Shown here piece after piece: positions 53,195 to 62,432 of a stretch of 64,000 nt of DNA. Each line of letters opens with the position of its first letter. Within the stretch, counting starts at the first letter, position 1. The position numbers and the translations under genes are program-made. The stretch is from assembly GCA_002345675.1 (NCBI GenBank), contig DDWL01000066.1, positions 1 through 64,000 on the forward strand, given 5' to 3'. The notes beneath the pieces were generated by a model. It saw only the letters and a list, made by a program, of their open reading frames with translations, had not been told where the DNA came from and searched no databases. Source of the stretch: Bacteroidales bacterium UBA2287. Lineage in GTDB: Bacteria; Bacteroidota; Bacteroidia; Bacteroidales; Tenuifilaceae.

Positions 53195-53935
53195 CTAAAA
53201 AAACGATATTTCTTTAAAACCAAACTCTTTTCGTTCCCCATTGCGACTTTCGAGAATAAGTTCGCCTGTGCCTTTTACTCCTGCAATAATTGCCTCAAAC
53301 TTTTTCCCATCCGAACTGTATGTGTAAAACTCATTTCGACGGTACAAAAGGTTAAGGTACTCGGCCTGAATTACATCAAAACCATTATTTCTCAAGTCGT
53401 TGTATCGTGCCGAAATGCGGCTGCACAGCAATCCAATAGTTTCCTTAAGGTCAAAAACATATCCTGTTTCTAGGGCAAGCGAGGTGGGGTTTGGTATATC
53501 GTCTGAAAATGTTTTTTGGTTCACGTTTAGCCCAATGCCAACAATCGATTGGTCTAATTGGGCTGAACTTATAGCGTTTTCAATTAAAATTCCTGCAATT
53601 TTATTGTTGTTAACATAAATGTCGTTTGGCCACTTAATGCTTATACCTTTAGTATATTGTAATAGCATGTCGCATATACCAAGCGAAATTGCCTGCGAAA
53701 GAATGAACTGCTCCTGCACCTTCAGAAATTTAGGGTAAAGTATAAAGCTAAACGTAATATTCTTGTCCTTTTCGCTTTCCCATGTATTGCCACGTTGCCC
53801 TCTACCTTCAACTTGATTATTTGTGGCAACAGCAAGTCCTTCATCGAGTTGCTCCTTACTTAAGGTTGTAAGGTACTTATTTGTCGAGTCAATTTCGGAA
53901 AGCCATATTAACTTTTTGCCAATTTGTGTGTTCAT
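53195..53935 (-). CDS. birA: Biotin--[acetyl-CoA-carboxylase] ligase
   Basis: The 246-residue protein is the biotin protein ligase catalytic core with no N-terminal helix-turn-helix, so it is class I and not a repressor. It has WLSEIDSTNKYL, the biotinyl-AMP loop GRGQRGNTWESEK, IKWPNDIYVNNNKIAGILIE and IGLNVNQ. It biotinylates the carboxyl carrier of acetyl-CoA carboxylase and related enzymes. It is monocistronic and divergent from rsfS. Confidence 0.95.
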   Translation of the reverse strand: MNTQIGKKLIWLSEIDSTNKYLTTLSKEQLDEGLAVATNNQVEGRGQRGNTWESEKDKNITFSFILYPKFLKVQEQFILSQAISLGICDMLLQYTKGISIKWPNDIYVNNNKIAGILIENAISSAQLDQSIVGIGLNVNQKTFSDDIPNPTSLALETGYVFDLKETIGLLCSRISARYNDLRNNGFDVIQAEYLNLLYRRNEFYTYSSDGKKFEAIIAGVKGTGELILESRNGERKEFGFKEISFF

Positions 53936-54115
53936 TAACTTACAATTTCAATTATGCCGTTAGTAACTTTACCACAAATATATAAACTCTGGGGGTATAG
54001 ACTTTAATAACGACGGAAGGTTTTATTGTGCAGCATTTTTATATCAATTTAATTTTCTTTTAGCTCAATTTGCCTACTACAAATTTACTATAGCTAGTTT
54101 TTGCTAAAAAAATTA

Positions 54116-54123
54116 TACTTTTG
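54116..54123 (+). promoter_or_regulatory. Bacteroidota -7 element for the rsfS-ftsH cluster
   Basis: TACTTTTG matches TAnnTTTG exactly, 23 bases upstream of the ATG at 54146. The -33 spacing is not ideal. Confidence 0.5.
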
Positions 54124-54145
54124 CAAATTAATTTAAACAATATCA

Positions 54146-54643
54146 ATGGCAAGAAAGAAGAAAGAAAATACCGAACAACTTTTAAAATCAATTGTTGAAG
54201 CATTAGCCGAAAAAAAGGCCGAAGGAGTAGTTTCCCTTCATGTTGGCAAGTTATCAAATGCTATTTGCGAGTACTTTGTAGTTTGTAGCGCCGAGTCATC
54301 AACTCAGGTTGACGCAATTGCATCAAATGTAGAAGATAGAATTCTTGAACTTTGCAGCGAAAAACCTTGGAAAATTGGCGGCTACGACAACGGAATTTGG
54401 ATAATTATTGACTATGTTGACATTGTAGTTCATGTTTTTCAAACCGAGTGGCGACAGTTTTATCGCCTCGAAGAACTTTGGGCCGACGCCCCTCGAGTCG
54501 ACTATACCGATGATGCCCCAGTTGTAAAAGTTAAACCTTCAGCAAAAGCTAAATCAGCAGCGAAGGTTAAACCAGCTGCAAAAGTTAAACCAGCCGCAAA
54601 AGTCAAAAAGGTTCCTGCAAAACCACGTAAAAAAGCAGAATAG
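54146..54643 (+). CDS. rsfS: Ribosome silencing factor with a repetitive basic tail
   Basis: The 165-residue protein has a normal RsfS core (about 1-120): AEKKAEGVVSLHVGKLSNAICEYFVVCSAES, then DYVDIVVHVFQTEWRQFYRLEELWAD. RsfS binds L14 and blocks subunit joining in slow growth. It carries an extra tail of about 40 residues made of VKPAAK hexapeptides from four 18-bp repeats. The tail is lysine and alanine rich and probably binds RNA or is unstructured. ftsH starts 35 bp downstream, the usual Bacteroidota order. Confidence 0.95.
   Translation: MARKKKENTEQLLKSIVEALAEKKAEGVVSLHVGKLSNAICEYFVVCSAESSTQVDAIASNVEDRILELCSEKPWKIGGYDNGIWIIIDYVDIVVHVFQTEWRQFYRLEELWADAPRVDYTDDAPVVKVKPSAKAKSAAKVKPAAKVKPAAKVKKVPAKPRKKAE
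54530..54601 (+). repeat. 18-bp tandem repeats in rsfS
   Basis: Four 18-bp units start at 54530, 54548, 54566 and 54584, encoding VKPSAK, AKSAAK, VKPAAK and VKPAAK. The last two differ at a single base, the third codon position of GCT/GCC. Such repeats can change in copy number. Confidence 0.8.
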
Positions 54644-54678
54644 TTTTAGAGTTTACTTTAGAGAAAAATAGTATTAGT

Positions 54679-56709
54679 ATGTTCGAAAACGAAAGTGAAG
54701 AAAAGAAAAACAAGCAAGGTTTCCCAGGATTAGATGGTAACGGTAAGAGTTCTCGCCCAAAATTTAATATTTACTGGGTTTACATTCTTATAATAGCAGG
54801 AATTCTGGCTTTAAACTTCTTTTATAAAGCCCCAAGCGCCGTGCAAACCAATTGGCACGAGGTTCGTTACCAAATGCTTAGCAATGGGCATATCGAAAAA
54901 CTTGTTGTTATTCGTAATCAGGGTAAGGTCGAAGTTTTTATTAAGGAAAAGAACCTGTCCAATTATTCAACTAGGCTTGGCGATAGTTCCAAACCTATTG
55001 GCCCTCATTTCCACTTTACCATTGGCTCAATCGAAACCTTCGAGCGTCAACTCGATGAAGCACAGGTCAATGTGCTACAGCAAGATCGAATTTATCCTAG
55101 TTACGAAGAACGCCCAAACTACTTTGGCGAAATTGTTACCTGGTTGCTCCCTATACTTTTACTCGTTGGGGTATGGATTTTTATTTTCCGCCGAATAAGC
55201 AAAGGAGCAGCAGGCCCAGGCAATATTTTTAGCGTTGGCAAATCGAAGGCTCAGCTCTTCGATAAGGAGAATAATAATAGAATCGATTTTAAGGACGTTG
55301 CTGGTCTCGAAGAGGCAAAGGTCGAAATAATGGAAATTGTCGACTTTCTTAAAAATCCAAAGAAATACACCGAACTTGGAGGTAAAATTCCAAAGGGAGT
55401 TCTCCTTGTTGGCCCTCCGGGCACAGGTAAAACGCTTTTGGCGAAAGCAGTTGCTGGCGAAGCAAACGTTCCGTTCTTTAGTATGTCGGGCTCCGATTTT
55501 GTCGAAATGTTCGTTGGGGTTGGGGCTTCGAGGGTTCGCGACTTGTTTAAACAAGCAAAGGAGAAAGCACCCTGTATCGTGTTCATCGACGAAATTGATG
55601 CTGTTGGTCGTGCTCGTGGAAAAAACCCGAACTTCTCGGCCAACGACGAACGCGAAAATACCCTTAATCAACTTCTAACCGAAATGGACGGCTTTGGCTC
55701 AAATCAAGGGGTTATTATTCTTGCTGCAACCAACCGTGCCGATATTCTCGATCGTGCGCTACTTCGCGCTGGTCGTTTCGACAGGCAAATTCATGTTGAA
55801 CTACCCGATATTAAGGAACGTCAGGAAATTTTTGGGGTTCACCTAAAACCGCTTAAGCTCGAAGTCGATTTAAATGTTGCCTTTTTAGCAAAGCAAACGC
55901 CAGGTTTTTCGGGTGCCGACATCGCAAATGTTTGTAACGAAGCGGCTCTTATTGCTGCGCGTAAAAACAAAACATTTATCGAAAAGCAAGATTTTCTCGA
56001 CGCAATCGATCGTATTATTGGTGGGCTCGAGAAAAAGAATAAAATTATTTCTCTCGACGAAAAGAAAACAATCGCCTACCACGAAGCTGGTCATGCAACT
56101 GTTAGCTGGCTATTAGAGTATGCAAACCCTTTGCTTAAGGTAACAATTATTCCACGTGGCAAATCGTTAGGCGCCGCATGGTACCTTCCCGAAGAGAGGC
56201 AACTTACTACTACCGAACAAATGCTTCACGAAATGAGTTCTGCCCTCGGCGGACGAGCATCGGAGGAACTTGTGTTTGGCAAAATTTCGACAGGAGCGCT
56301 CAACGATCTTGAGCGGGTTACCAAACAGGCTTACGCTATGGTTGCCTACTATGGCATGAGCAGTAACCTTAAAAACATTAGTTTTTACGATTCGTCGGGT
56401 CAGTCGGAGTACGCATTTGGCAAACCATATAGCGATAAAACAGCAGAACTTATCGACCAAGAGTCAAAAAAACTGGTAGAAGATGCTTACGATTGTGCAA
56501 AGGATATACTCGTTAAAAATCGTGAAGGTCTTACAAAACTAGCCGATTTGCTTTTGGAACGCGAGGTGATTTTTAGCGAAGACCTCGAAGCAATTTATGG
56601 TCCACGCAAGTCGCACACTAGAGCCGAAGAACTAGTAAAAGATATTAAAGAAACCGAAAAGCAGCTCGAAGCCGAGGAGGAGAAAAAGACCGATCAAGCA
56701 ATTAGCTAA
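54679..56709 (+). CDS. ftsH: ATP-dependent zinc metalloprotease FtsH
   Basis: The 676-residue protein is an inner-membrane AAA+ protease that degrades misfolded membrane and some soluble proteins. Two transmembrane helices (about 30-50 and 150-170) flank a periplasmic part. The AAA domain has Walker A GPPGTGKT at 245-252, Walker B IVFIDEIDAVG and the second region of homology ATNRADILDRALLRAGRFDR. The zinc site is HEAGH at 468-472. The C terminus is a charged coiled coil. It lies between rsfS and a DUF2007 gene in the usual Bacteroidota order. Confidence 0.97.
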   Translation: MFENESEEKKNKQGFPGLDGNGKSSRPKFNIYWVYILIIAGILALNFFYKAPSAVQTNWHEVRYQMLSNGHIEKLVVIRNQGKVEVFIKEKNLSNYSTRLGDSSKPIGPHFHFTIGSIETFERQLDEAQVNVLQQDRIYPSYEERPNYFGEIVTWLLPILLLVGVWIFIFRRISKGAAGPGNIFSVGKSKAQLFDKENNNRIDFKDVAGLEEAKVEIMEIVDFLKNPKKYTELGGKIPKGVLLVGPPGTGKTLLAKAVAGEANVPFFSMSGSDFVEMFVGVGASRVRDLFKQAKEKAPCIVFIDEIDAVGRARGKNPNFSANDERENTLNQLLTEMDGFGSNQGVIILAATNRADILDRALLRAGRFDRQIHVELPDIKERQEIFGVHLKPLKLEVDLNVAFLAKQTPGFSGADIANVCNEAALIAARKNKTFIEKQDFLDAIDRIIGGLEKKNKIISLDEKKTIAYHEAGHATVSWLLEYANPLLKVTIIPRGKSLGAAWYLPEERQLTTTEQMLHEMSSALGGRASEELVFGKISTGALNDLERVTKQAYAMVAYYGMSSNLKNISFYDSSGQSEYAFGKPYSDKTAELIDQESKKLVEDAYDCAKDILVKNREGLTKLADLLLEREVIFSEDLEAIYGPRKSHTRAEELVKDIKETEKQLEAEEEKKTDQAIS

Positions 56710-56714
56710 TAGTA

Positions 56715-56942
56715 ATGGATAAAATTAAAACCGAAGGCACAGAGGACTGGGTGTTGGTTTACTCTACAGCAAATCACCAAACAGCCGAAATTATTAAGCA
56801 GATACTTGCCGAAAATGAAATTGCTGCGGTTTTAATGAACAGAATGGACTCAATGTATCCATCAATTGGCGAAGTCGATATATTTGTACTTTCAGGAAAT
56901 TTCGAAACAGCAAAAAAACGTATAGGAGAATTTGAAATTTGA
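56715..56942 (+). CDS. DUF2007 family protein
   Basis: The 75-residue protein matches DUF2007. Its fold is like ACT/PII-type small domains: VLVYSTANHQTAEIIKQILAENEIAAVLMN. Function is unknown. It starts 6 bp after ftsH and its stop overlaps the cdsA TTG start by 3 bp (TTGA), so it is coupled to both. Confidence 0.85.
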   Translation: MDKIKTEGTEDWVLVYSTANHQTAEIIKQILAENEIAAVLMNRMDSMYPSIGEVDIFVLSGNFETAKKRIGEFEI

Positions 56943-57766
56943 GCCCATTTCTTAAAAGATCTTTAACGGGCAGCGTATTTGTGCTTGTTGTTGTAGGTTC
57001 TATCTTGCTAGGTAGAATTAGTTTTCTCGTAGTTTTTCTGGCGCTTACAACTGCTTGTTTGCTCGAATTATACTACATTATGCTTAGGGCGCGACTTCGC
57101 CCTCAAGTTCTTTATGGGCTACTGCTGGGAGTGGTTATTTTTGTAATGAACTACCTATACGCAACTAAACTTATCGATGCTTTTATCTTTTTAGGAATTA
57201 TACCGTTAGTAATAAGCCTTTTTATTGTAGAACTCTTTCGTAATCAAAATAAGCCACTTCAAAATATTGCAGGAACTCTGTTTGGGCTAATTTATATTAC
57301 ATTACCTTTTTCACTGCTAAACTATTTTGTTCTCGATTTTTCGCTGAACAGAGTTTTTTATAATACAGAGTTTCTACTTGGATTCTTCATTCTAATATGG
57401 GCGAACGATACGGGCGCATACATTTTCGGAATTTCTTTTGGTCGCCACAAAATGTTTCCAAGGGTTTCTCCAAAAAAATCGTGGGAGGGTTTAATCGGAG
57501 GTTTTTTTACAACCGCTTTAGTTGCATGGTTACTTTCACTAGTTTTTTATCAAATTCACATAACTCATTGGTTGGCTATTGGCTTTATCTCGGCAGTTAT
57601 GGGTGTTTTTGGCGACTTGGTGGAGTCAATGTTCAAACGTAGTATTGGCGTTAAGGATTCCGGTAAGTTCTTGCCGGGTCATGGTGGCTTGCTCGATCGA
57701 TTCGATGCAGTTCTTCTTGCAGCACCAATTGTATACGTTTACCTTGAAATGATGATGCTAATATAG
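56939..57766 (+). CDS. cdsA: Phosphatidate cytidylyltransferase
   Basis: The 275-residue integral membrane protein makes CDP-diacylglycerol from phosphatidate and CTP. It carries the CDS signature with MFKRSIGVKDSGKFLPGHGG and LLDRFDAV. It has about eight hydrophobic helices. The start is TTG at 56939, overlapping the DUF2007 stop; an AGGAG sequence about 10 bases upstream is one of the few clear ribosome-binding sites in the window. It lies upstream of psd, so the two phospholipid genes are grouped. Confidence 0.93.
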   Translation: MSPFLKRSLTGSVFVLVVVGSILLGRISFLVVFLALTTACLLELYYIMLRARLRPQVLYGLLLGVVIFVMNYLYATKLIDAFIFLGIIPLVISLFIVELFRNQNKPLQNIAGTLFGLIYITLPFSLLNYFVLDFSLNRVFYNTEFLLGFFILIWANDTGAYIFGISFGRHKMFPRVSPKKSWEGLIGGFFTTALVAWLLSLVFYQIHITHWLAIGFISAVMGVFGDLVESMFKRSIGVKDSGKFLPGHGGLLDRFDAVLLAAPIVYVYLEMMMLI

Positions 57767-57827
57767 CTGCTTCATTGGTTAGAATTATTATTTCTAATAG
57801 TTGAAATTTGATTAAAATTAAATACGC

Positions 57828-58496
57828 ATGTTTATGAAAACCCATAAAGAAGGTCGCTTCATACTATTGTCATCCCTTTTAGGTTTTATACTAATTAGCT
57901 TAATTACATGGTACCTTATAGGAGTAAATGGTCTATATATTTCAATTTTAGTTCTAATACCTATTTATATATTCTTACTGCGTTTTTTTCGAGTACCTAC
58001 AAGGCAGCACATTATTAACCCCAGTGCAGTAATTTCGCCTTGCGATGGAACTATTGTTGCTATTGAAGAAGTAGATGAACCAGAAAATTTGAAAGGGAAG
58101 TGCATTCAGGTTTCAATTTTTATGTCGGTTTGGAATGTCCATATTAACTGGTACCCAGTTATGGGACGAGTTGCTTACTATAAGTATCACCCCGGTAAGT
58201 TCTTGGTTGCATGGCACCCTAAGTCGTCAACCGAAAACGAGCGCACAACAGTTACTATCGAACGCCCCGACGGAGTTAAAGTGCTTTTACGCCAAATAGC
58301 TGGATTACTCGCTCGTCGTATCATTTGCTATTCGCACGAGGGGGAGCAAGCAGCTCAGGGCAAAGAGTTAGGCTTTATTAAATTTGGATCTAGGGTCGAT
58401 TTGTTCCTTCCGCTAAATTCGGATATTAAAGTTAACCTAAAGCAAAAAGTTACTGGAACCCAAACCGTAATTGCTGAAATTCCTGTGAGAGAATAG
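57828..58496 (+). CDS. psd: Phosphatidylserine decarboxylase family protein
   Basis: The 222-residue protein is a short, membrane-bound phosphatidylserine decarboxylase of the type common in Bacteroidota. The N terminus has two hydrophobic helices (RFILLSSLLGFILISLI). The catalytic marks include AVISPCDGTI, SIFMSVWNVHINWYPV and the cleavage/pyruvoyl site in KFGSRVDLFLP near residue 188. It yields phosphatidylethanolamine. It follows cdsA after 61 bp. The ATG at 57834 (two codons on) is an alternative start. Confidence 0.92.
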   Translation: MFMKTHKEGRFILLSSLLGFILISLITWYLIGVNGLYISILVLIPIYIFLLRFFRVPTRQHIINPSAVISPCDGTIVAIEEVDEPENLKGKCIQVSIFMSVWNVHINWYPVMGRVAYYKYHPGKFLVAWHPKSSTENERTTVTIERPDGVKVLLRQIAGLLARRIICYSHEGEQAAQGKELGFIKFGSRVDLFLPLNSDIKVNLKQKVTGTQTVIAEIPVRE

Positions 58497-58535
58497 TCGG
58501 GCTGGAGAGCTACACTGCAACCGCATTTTTATTGG

Positions 58536-59045
58536 TTAGTCAATGTATTCGTTAAACGTATATCGTTTAAGCGTTTTGTTCTTGTCAAAGTAAAACGTGA
58601 TTTTGCGTTTTCGTGCCTCATTTTTAAGAGCGACTGTATCGCTGTAGGTTTCATTAAAATTGGTAAACGCTAAAACGAAATCATCCCATAGCATTCCTAC
58701 TTGCACCCCGTTTTTTAGAATAATTTCTTTGTTTTCCACATTTCCCCCAAGTACCATTTCCTTATTAAAGTAGGTTTTAACAACTGCTATCTTCGATTTT
58801 TTATAGTTAAAACTGTATATCGTGTCAACCCGGTTTGGATAGTGAATGTTTCGTTGCACCATTTTCACAACATTAGTCTTTTTGGGTAAATTGCTTTTAT
58901 AAGATGCTATACTCTCATTGTGCCCAAATGGAAATTCAATTAATTCATTCGAATTAGTTGGAATTATCTTTGGCTTTCCAAACTCTTTTATGGTGGAGCA
59001 GCCAATAATTAAAAGAGAAATTAAGAAAAAATATAATCGCTTCAT
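58536..59045 (-). CDS. Hypothetical lipoprotein
   Basis: I do not recognise a family. From the ATG at 59045 the protein has 169 residues and starts with a lipoprotein signal, LYFFLISLLIIGCSTIKE, so the mature N-terminal Cys is about residue 16. The rest has short beta-like stretches. A longer reading from 59063 adds six polar residues in front of the signal and is unlikely. It is monocistronic and divergent from the ribosomal operon. Confidence 0.75.
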   Translation of the reverse strand: MKRLYFFLISLLIIGCSTIKEFGKPKIIPTNSNELIEFPFGHNESIASYKSNLPKKTNVVKMVQRNIHYPNRVDTIYSFNYKKSKIAVVKTYFNKEMVLGGNVENKEIILKNGVQVGMLWDDFVLAFTNFNETYSDTVALKNEARKRKITFYFDKNKTLKRYTFNEYID

Positions 59046-59209
59046 TTTGTATTTTTTTTGCAATATACAAAAGTAATTATGGTTTCTTTGTTTTTTAATA
59101 CATCAAACCAAAATAGAAAAGACTCACTATAAATTTTCAACCTAAATTAACCTATAGAAAAAGGGAATTGTAAATAAGGGGTTTTTAAAATAATAATAAT
59201 TGTAAAACA

Positions 59210-59240
59210 TTTGATTTATTGTATTATTCCCTTACCTTTG
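59210..59240 (+). promoter_or_regulatory. rpsL operon promoter P1
   Basis: TTTG at 59210-59213, a 19-bp spacer, and TACCTTTG at 59233-59240 fit the Bacteroidota sigma consensus fully. The leader to rpsL would be about 125 bases. Confidence 0.8.
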
Positions 59241-59297
59241 CGCCCGCATTTGGAAGCAGCTGATTTGATTTTTTATGTCAAAAAAGCGCTGAAAAGT

Positions 59298-59328
59298 TTT
59301 GGTATTCAGCAATTAAAGAATACCTTTG
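59298..59328 (+). promoter_or_regulatory. rpsL operon promoter P2
   Basis: TTTG at 59298-59301, a 19-bp spacer and TACCTTTG at 59321-59328 repeat the P1 layout exactly, 88 bp further on. The leader to rpsL would be about 37 bases. Confidence 0.75.
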
Positions 59329-59372
59329 CCAACCATTTTTGGATATTCTTTTAATTTAACATAAGTGTATAT

Positions 59373-59750
59373 ATGCCTACAATTCAGCAACTTGTAAGAA
59401 AAGGTAGGGAAAAACTTGTCGAAAAAAGCAAGTCTCCAGCACTAGCTGGTTGCCCTCAACGTCGTGGGGTATGTGTACGTGTGTACACCACTACTCCCAA
59501 AAAACCAAACTCAGCAATGAGAAAGGTTGCCAGGGTTAGGCTTACCAACCAAATGGAGGTAACTGCCTACATTCCCGGCGAAGGTCACAATCTACAGGAG
59601 CACTCTATTGTACTCATCCGCGGTGGAAGAGTAAAAGATTTGCCCGGTGTTCGCTACCACATTATCAGGGGTACTCTCGATGCCTCAGGTGTTGATGGTC
59701 GCAATCAACGTCGCTCCAAGTATGGAACCAAGAGACCTAAAAAAAAGTAA
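59373..59750 (+). CDS. rpsL: 30S ribosomal protein S12
   Basis: The 125-residue protein is S12, decoding-centre protein of the small subunit. TTPKKPNSAMRKVARVRL and GRVKDLPGVRYHIIRG hold the two loop lysines where streptomycin-resistance changes usually arise; both are wild type here. It heads the joined str/S10 operon and has two promoters upstream. Confidence 0.98.
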   Translation: MPTIQQLVRKGREKLVEKSKSPALAGCPQRRGVCVRVYTTTPKKPNSAMRKVARVRLTNQMEVTAYIPGEGHNLQEHSIVLIRGGRVKDLPGVRYHIIRGTLDASGVDGRNQRRSKYGTKRPKKK

Positions 59751-59776
59751 GTTAACTCTTTAGATGCGTTAGACAA

Positions 59777-60253
59777 ATGAGAAAAGCGAAACCAAAAAAG
59801 AGGATACTTTTACCCGATCCTAAGTTCAAAGAAGTAATGGTCACAAGGTTTGTGAACAACTTAATGTACAGCGGGAAAAAAAGTGTTGCATTCGACATCT
59901 TCTACGATGCTCTCAGTATAGTTGGGAACAAAATGAAAGATAGCGAAGTTCAGCCTCTCGACGTTTTCAAGAAGGCTCTCGAAAACGTTACTCCACAAGT
60001 GGAAGTGAAAAGTCGTCGTGTTGGAGGTGCTACATTCCAAGTTCCAATGGAAGTTCGCCCCGACCGTAAAATTTCGCTTTCAATGAAAAACCTAATTCTT
60101 TATTCTCGCAAACGTTCTGGCAAAGGAATGAGCGAAAAGTTAGCTTCCGAAATTATGGCTGCTTTCAATGAAGAAGGTGCTGCTTTCAAAAAGAAAGAGG
60201 ATATGCACAAAATGGCCGAAGCCAATAAGGCATTTGCCCATTTCCGTTTTTAA
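59777..60253 (+). CDS. rpsG: 30S ribosomal protein S7
   Basis: The 158-residue protein is S7, which nucleates the 30S head. It begins MRKAKPKKR and holds FVNNLMYSGKKSVAFDIFYDAL, VKSRRVGGATFQVPMEV and MSEKLASEIMAAFNEEGAAFKKKEDMHKMAEANKAFAHFRF-type ending (its C terminus reads NKAFAHFRF). It is 26 bp after rpsL and 38 bp before fusA. Confidence 0.98.
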   Translation: MRKAKPKKRILLPDPKFKEVMVTRFVNNLMYSGKKSVAFDIFYDALSIVGNKMKDSEVQPLDVFKKALENVTPQVEVKSRRVGGATFQVPMEVRPDRKISLSMKNLILYSRKRSGKGMSEKLASEIMAAFNEEGAAFKKKEDMHKMAEANKAFAHFRF

Positions 60254-60291
60254 TGTACTTTATTAGCCAGACACAGGAGGTAATTGAATAA

Positions 60292-62409
60292 ATGAGTAAG
60301 GATTTAAAGTTTGCCCGTAATATTGGGATTATGGCTCACATCGACGCAGGTAAGACTACTACTACCGAGCGTATTCTCTATTATACAGGTAAAACACATA
60401 GACTGGGGGAAGTTCATGATGGCGCAGCCACAATGGACTGGATGGTGCAAGAGCAAGAAAGGGGTATAACCATAACCTCTGCTGCAACTACAACTTTCTG
60501 GAATTACAAAAGTCAGCTGTATCAAGTAAATATTATTGACACTCCTGGCCACGTCGATTTTACTGTTGAAGTTGAACGATCGCTTCGTGTACTCGATGGT
60601 GCCGTTGCTGTTTTTTGTGCCGTTGGTGGTGTTGAGCCCCAAAGCGAAACCGTTTGGCGTCAGGCCGATAAGTATAGGGTTCCTCGATTAGCATTTGTTA
60701 ATAAAATGGATCGATCAGGTGCCGATTTCTTAACTGTTGTATCACAAATTCAAGAAAGGCTGGGCGCTAAACCTATGCCAATACAATTACCCATTGGAGC
60801 CGAAGAAAACTTCACTGGTGTAGTTGATTTAATTGAAAACAAAGCGATAGTTTGGTTTGAAGACGAGAAAACCAAAACTACGCAATATCGTTACGAAAGT
60901 GTTCCTGCTTCAATGGTTGAAGAGGTTAAAGAATGGCGCGAGAAATTAGTCGAAGCTGTGGCTGAATACAACGACGATCTTCTTGAGCGTTTCTTCGATG
61001 ATCCCGATTCCATTACTCCAGATGAAATTACTGAAACCATTCGTAAGGCTACAATCGACATGTCGATTGTTCCTGTACTTTGCGGAGCATCCTTTAAAAA
61101 CAAGGGTATTCAACGTCTCCTCGATGCCGTTATTGCATTCCTGCCTAGCCCACTCGATGTAGGAGCTGTTACAGGAGTTGTACCCGGTACCGAGAAGGAA
61201 GTAATACGCAAACCCGAAGCATCTGAACCATTCTGCGGATTAGCCTTTAAAATTGCAACCGACCCATTCGTTGGCCGTTTAGCTTTTATTAGGGTTTACT
61301 CAGGACGACTCGATAGCGGTAGTTACATTTTCAACACACGAAGCGGTAAGAAGGAACGTATTAGCCGTTTGTACCAAATGCATGCTAACAAGCAAAACCC
61401 AATTGAGTTTTGCGAAGCTGGCGACATTTGTGCTGCTGTTGGCTTTAAAGACCTTCGCACTGGCGATACAGTGTGCGACGAAAAGCACCAAGTGGTACTT
61501 GAGTCGATGAAATTCCCCGAGCCTGTTATTGGTTTGGCTATTGAGCCAAAAACCCAAGCAGATCTCGACAAACTTGGAAACGCACTTTATAAATTAGCCG
61601 AAGAGGATCCAACCTTTCAGGTACATGTTGACGAGGATAGCGCTCAAACCGTAATTAGCGGAATGGGTGAACTTCACCTCGAAATCATTATCGATAGGTT
61701 GCGTCGCGAGTTTAAACTCGACATCAACCAAGGCGCTCCTCAGGTTGCGTATAAAGAAGCAATTACCAAGTCGGTTGAACACCGTGAAACGTTTAAGAAA
61801 CAATCTGGTGGTAGAGGTAAGTTTGCCGACATTGTTGTGACCATTGGTCCAGCCGATGAAGGCGTTGTTGGCCTCCAGTTTGTCGATGAAGTAAAAGGTG
61901 GTAACGTTCCAAGAGAGTACATTCCAGCAGTAGAGAAAGGCTTCAGGCTTGCTCTAAAAAATGGTGTACTTGCTGGATACCAACTACCTAGTCTTAAAGT
62001 AGTTTTAAGGGATGGTTCATTCCATGCCGTCGATTCCGACTCGCTATCGTTCGAAATTGCCGCTCGTCAGGCTTTTCGCCATGCTTGTCCCAAGGCTTCA
62101 CCAATTTTACTCGAACCCATTATGACCGTTGAGGTGGTAACACCCGAAGATTACATGGGCGACGTAATTGGCGACTTTAACAAACGCCGTGGTCAAATAC
62201 TCGGAATGGAATCGAAAGGAACTGCACGAGTTATTAAGGCTAAAGTTCCCCTATCCGAGCAATTCGGATATGTAACCGTTCTACGCACGCTCAGCTCCGG
62301 TAGAGCTACCTCATCAATGGAGTTTTCTCACTATGCTGAGGTTCCTGCTAACATTGCGAAGGAGATTGTTGAAAAGTCGCGTGGAAAAGAATTAAAGGAA
62401 GTCGATTAA
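60292..62409 (+). CDS. fusA: Translation elongation factor G
   Basis: The 705-residue protein is EF-G, the GTPase that drives translocation. The G1 motif is AHIDAGKTT at 15-23; RGITITSAATT, DTPGHVDFT and NKMDRSGAD follow. The late domain has SGRGKFADIVV-type sequence (GGRGKFADIV) and ATSSMEFSHYAEVP. A clear AGGAGG lies upstream of its ATG, one of few Shine-Dalgarno matches here. tuf does not follow; rpsJ starts 23 bp after the stop. Confidence 0.98.
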   Translation: MSKDLKFARNIGIMAHIDAGKTTTTERILYYTGKTHRLGEVHDGAATMDWMVQEQERGITITSAATTTFWNYKSQLYQVNIIDTPGHVDFTVEVERSLRVLDGAVAVFCAVGGVEPQSETVWRQADKYRVPRLAFVNKMDRSGADFLTVVSQIQERLGAKPMPIQLPIGAEENFTGVVDLIENKAIVWFEDEKTKTTQYRYESVPASMVEEVKEWREKLVEAVAEYNDDLLERFFDDPDSITPDEITETIRKATIDMSIVPVLCGASFKNKGIQRLLDAVIAFLPSPLDVGAVTGVVPGTEKEVIRKPEASEPFCGLAFKIATDPFVGRLAFIRVYSGRLDSGSYIFNTRSGKKERISRLYQMHANKQNPIEFCEAGDICAAVGFKDLRTGDTVCDEKHQVVLESMKFPEPVIGLAIEPKTQADLDKLGNALYKLAEEDPTFQVHVDEDSAQTVISGMGELHLEIIIDRLRREFKLDINQGAPQVAYKEAITKSVEHRETFKKQSGGRGKFADIVVTIGPADEGVVGLQFVDEVKGGNVPREYIPAVEKGFRLALKNGVLAGYQLPSLKVVLRDGSFHAVDSDSLSFEIAARQAFRHACPKASPILLEPIMTVEVVTPEDYMGDVIGDFNKRRGQILGMESKGTARVIKAKVPLSEQFGYVTVLRTLSSGRATSSMEFSHYAEVPANIAKEIVEKSRGKELKEVD

Positions 62410-62432
62410 TTATTTACAATTTTTGTAAAAAA

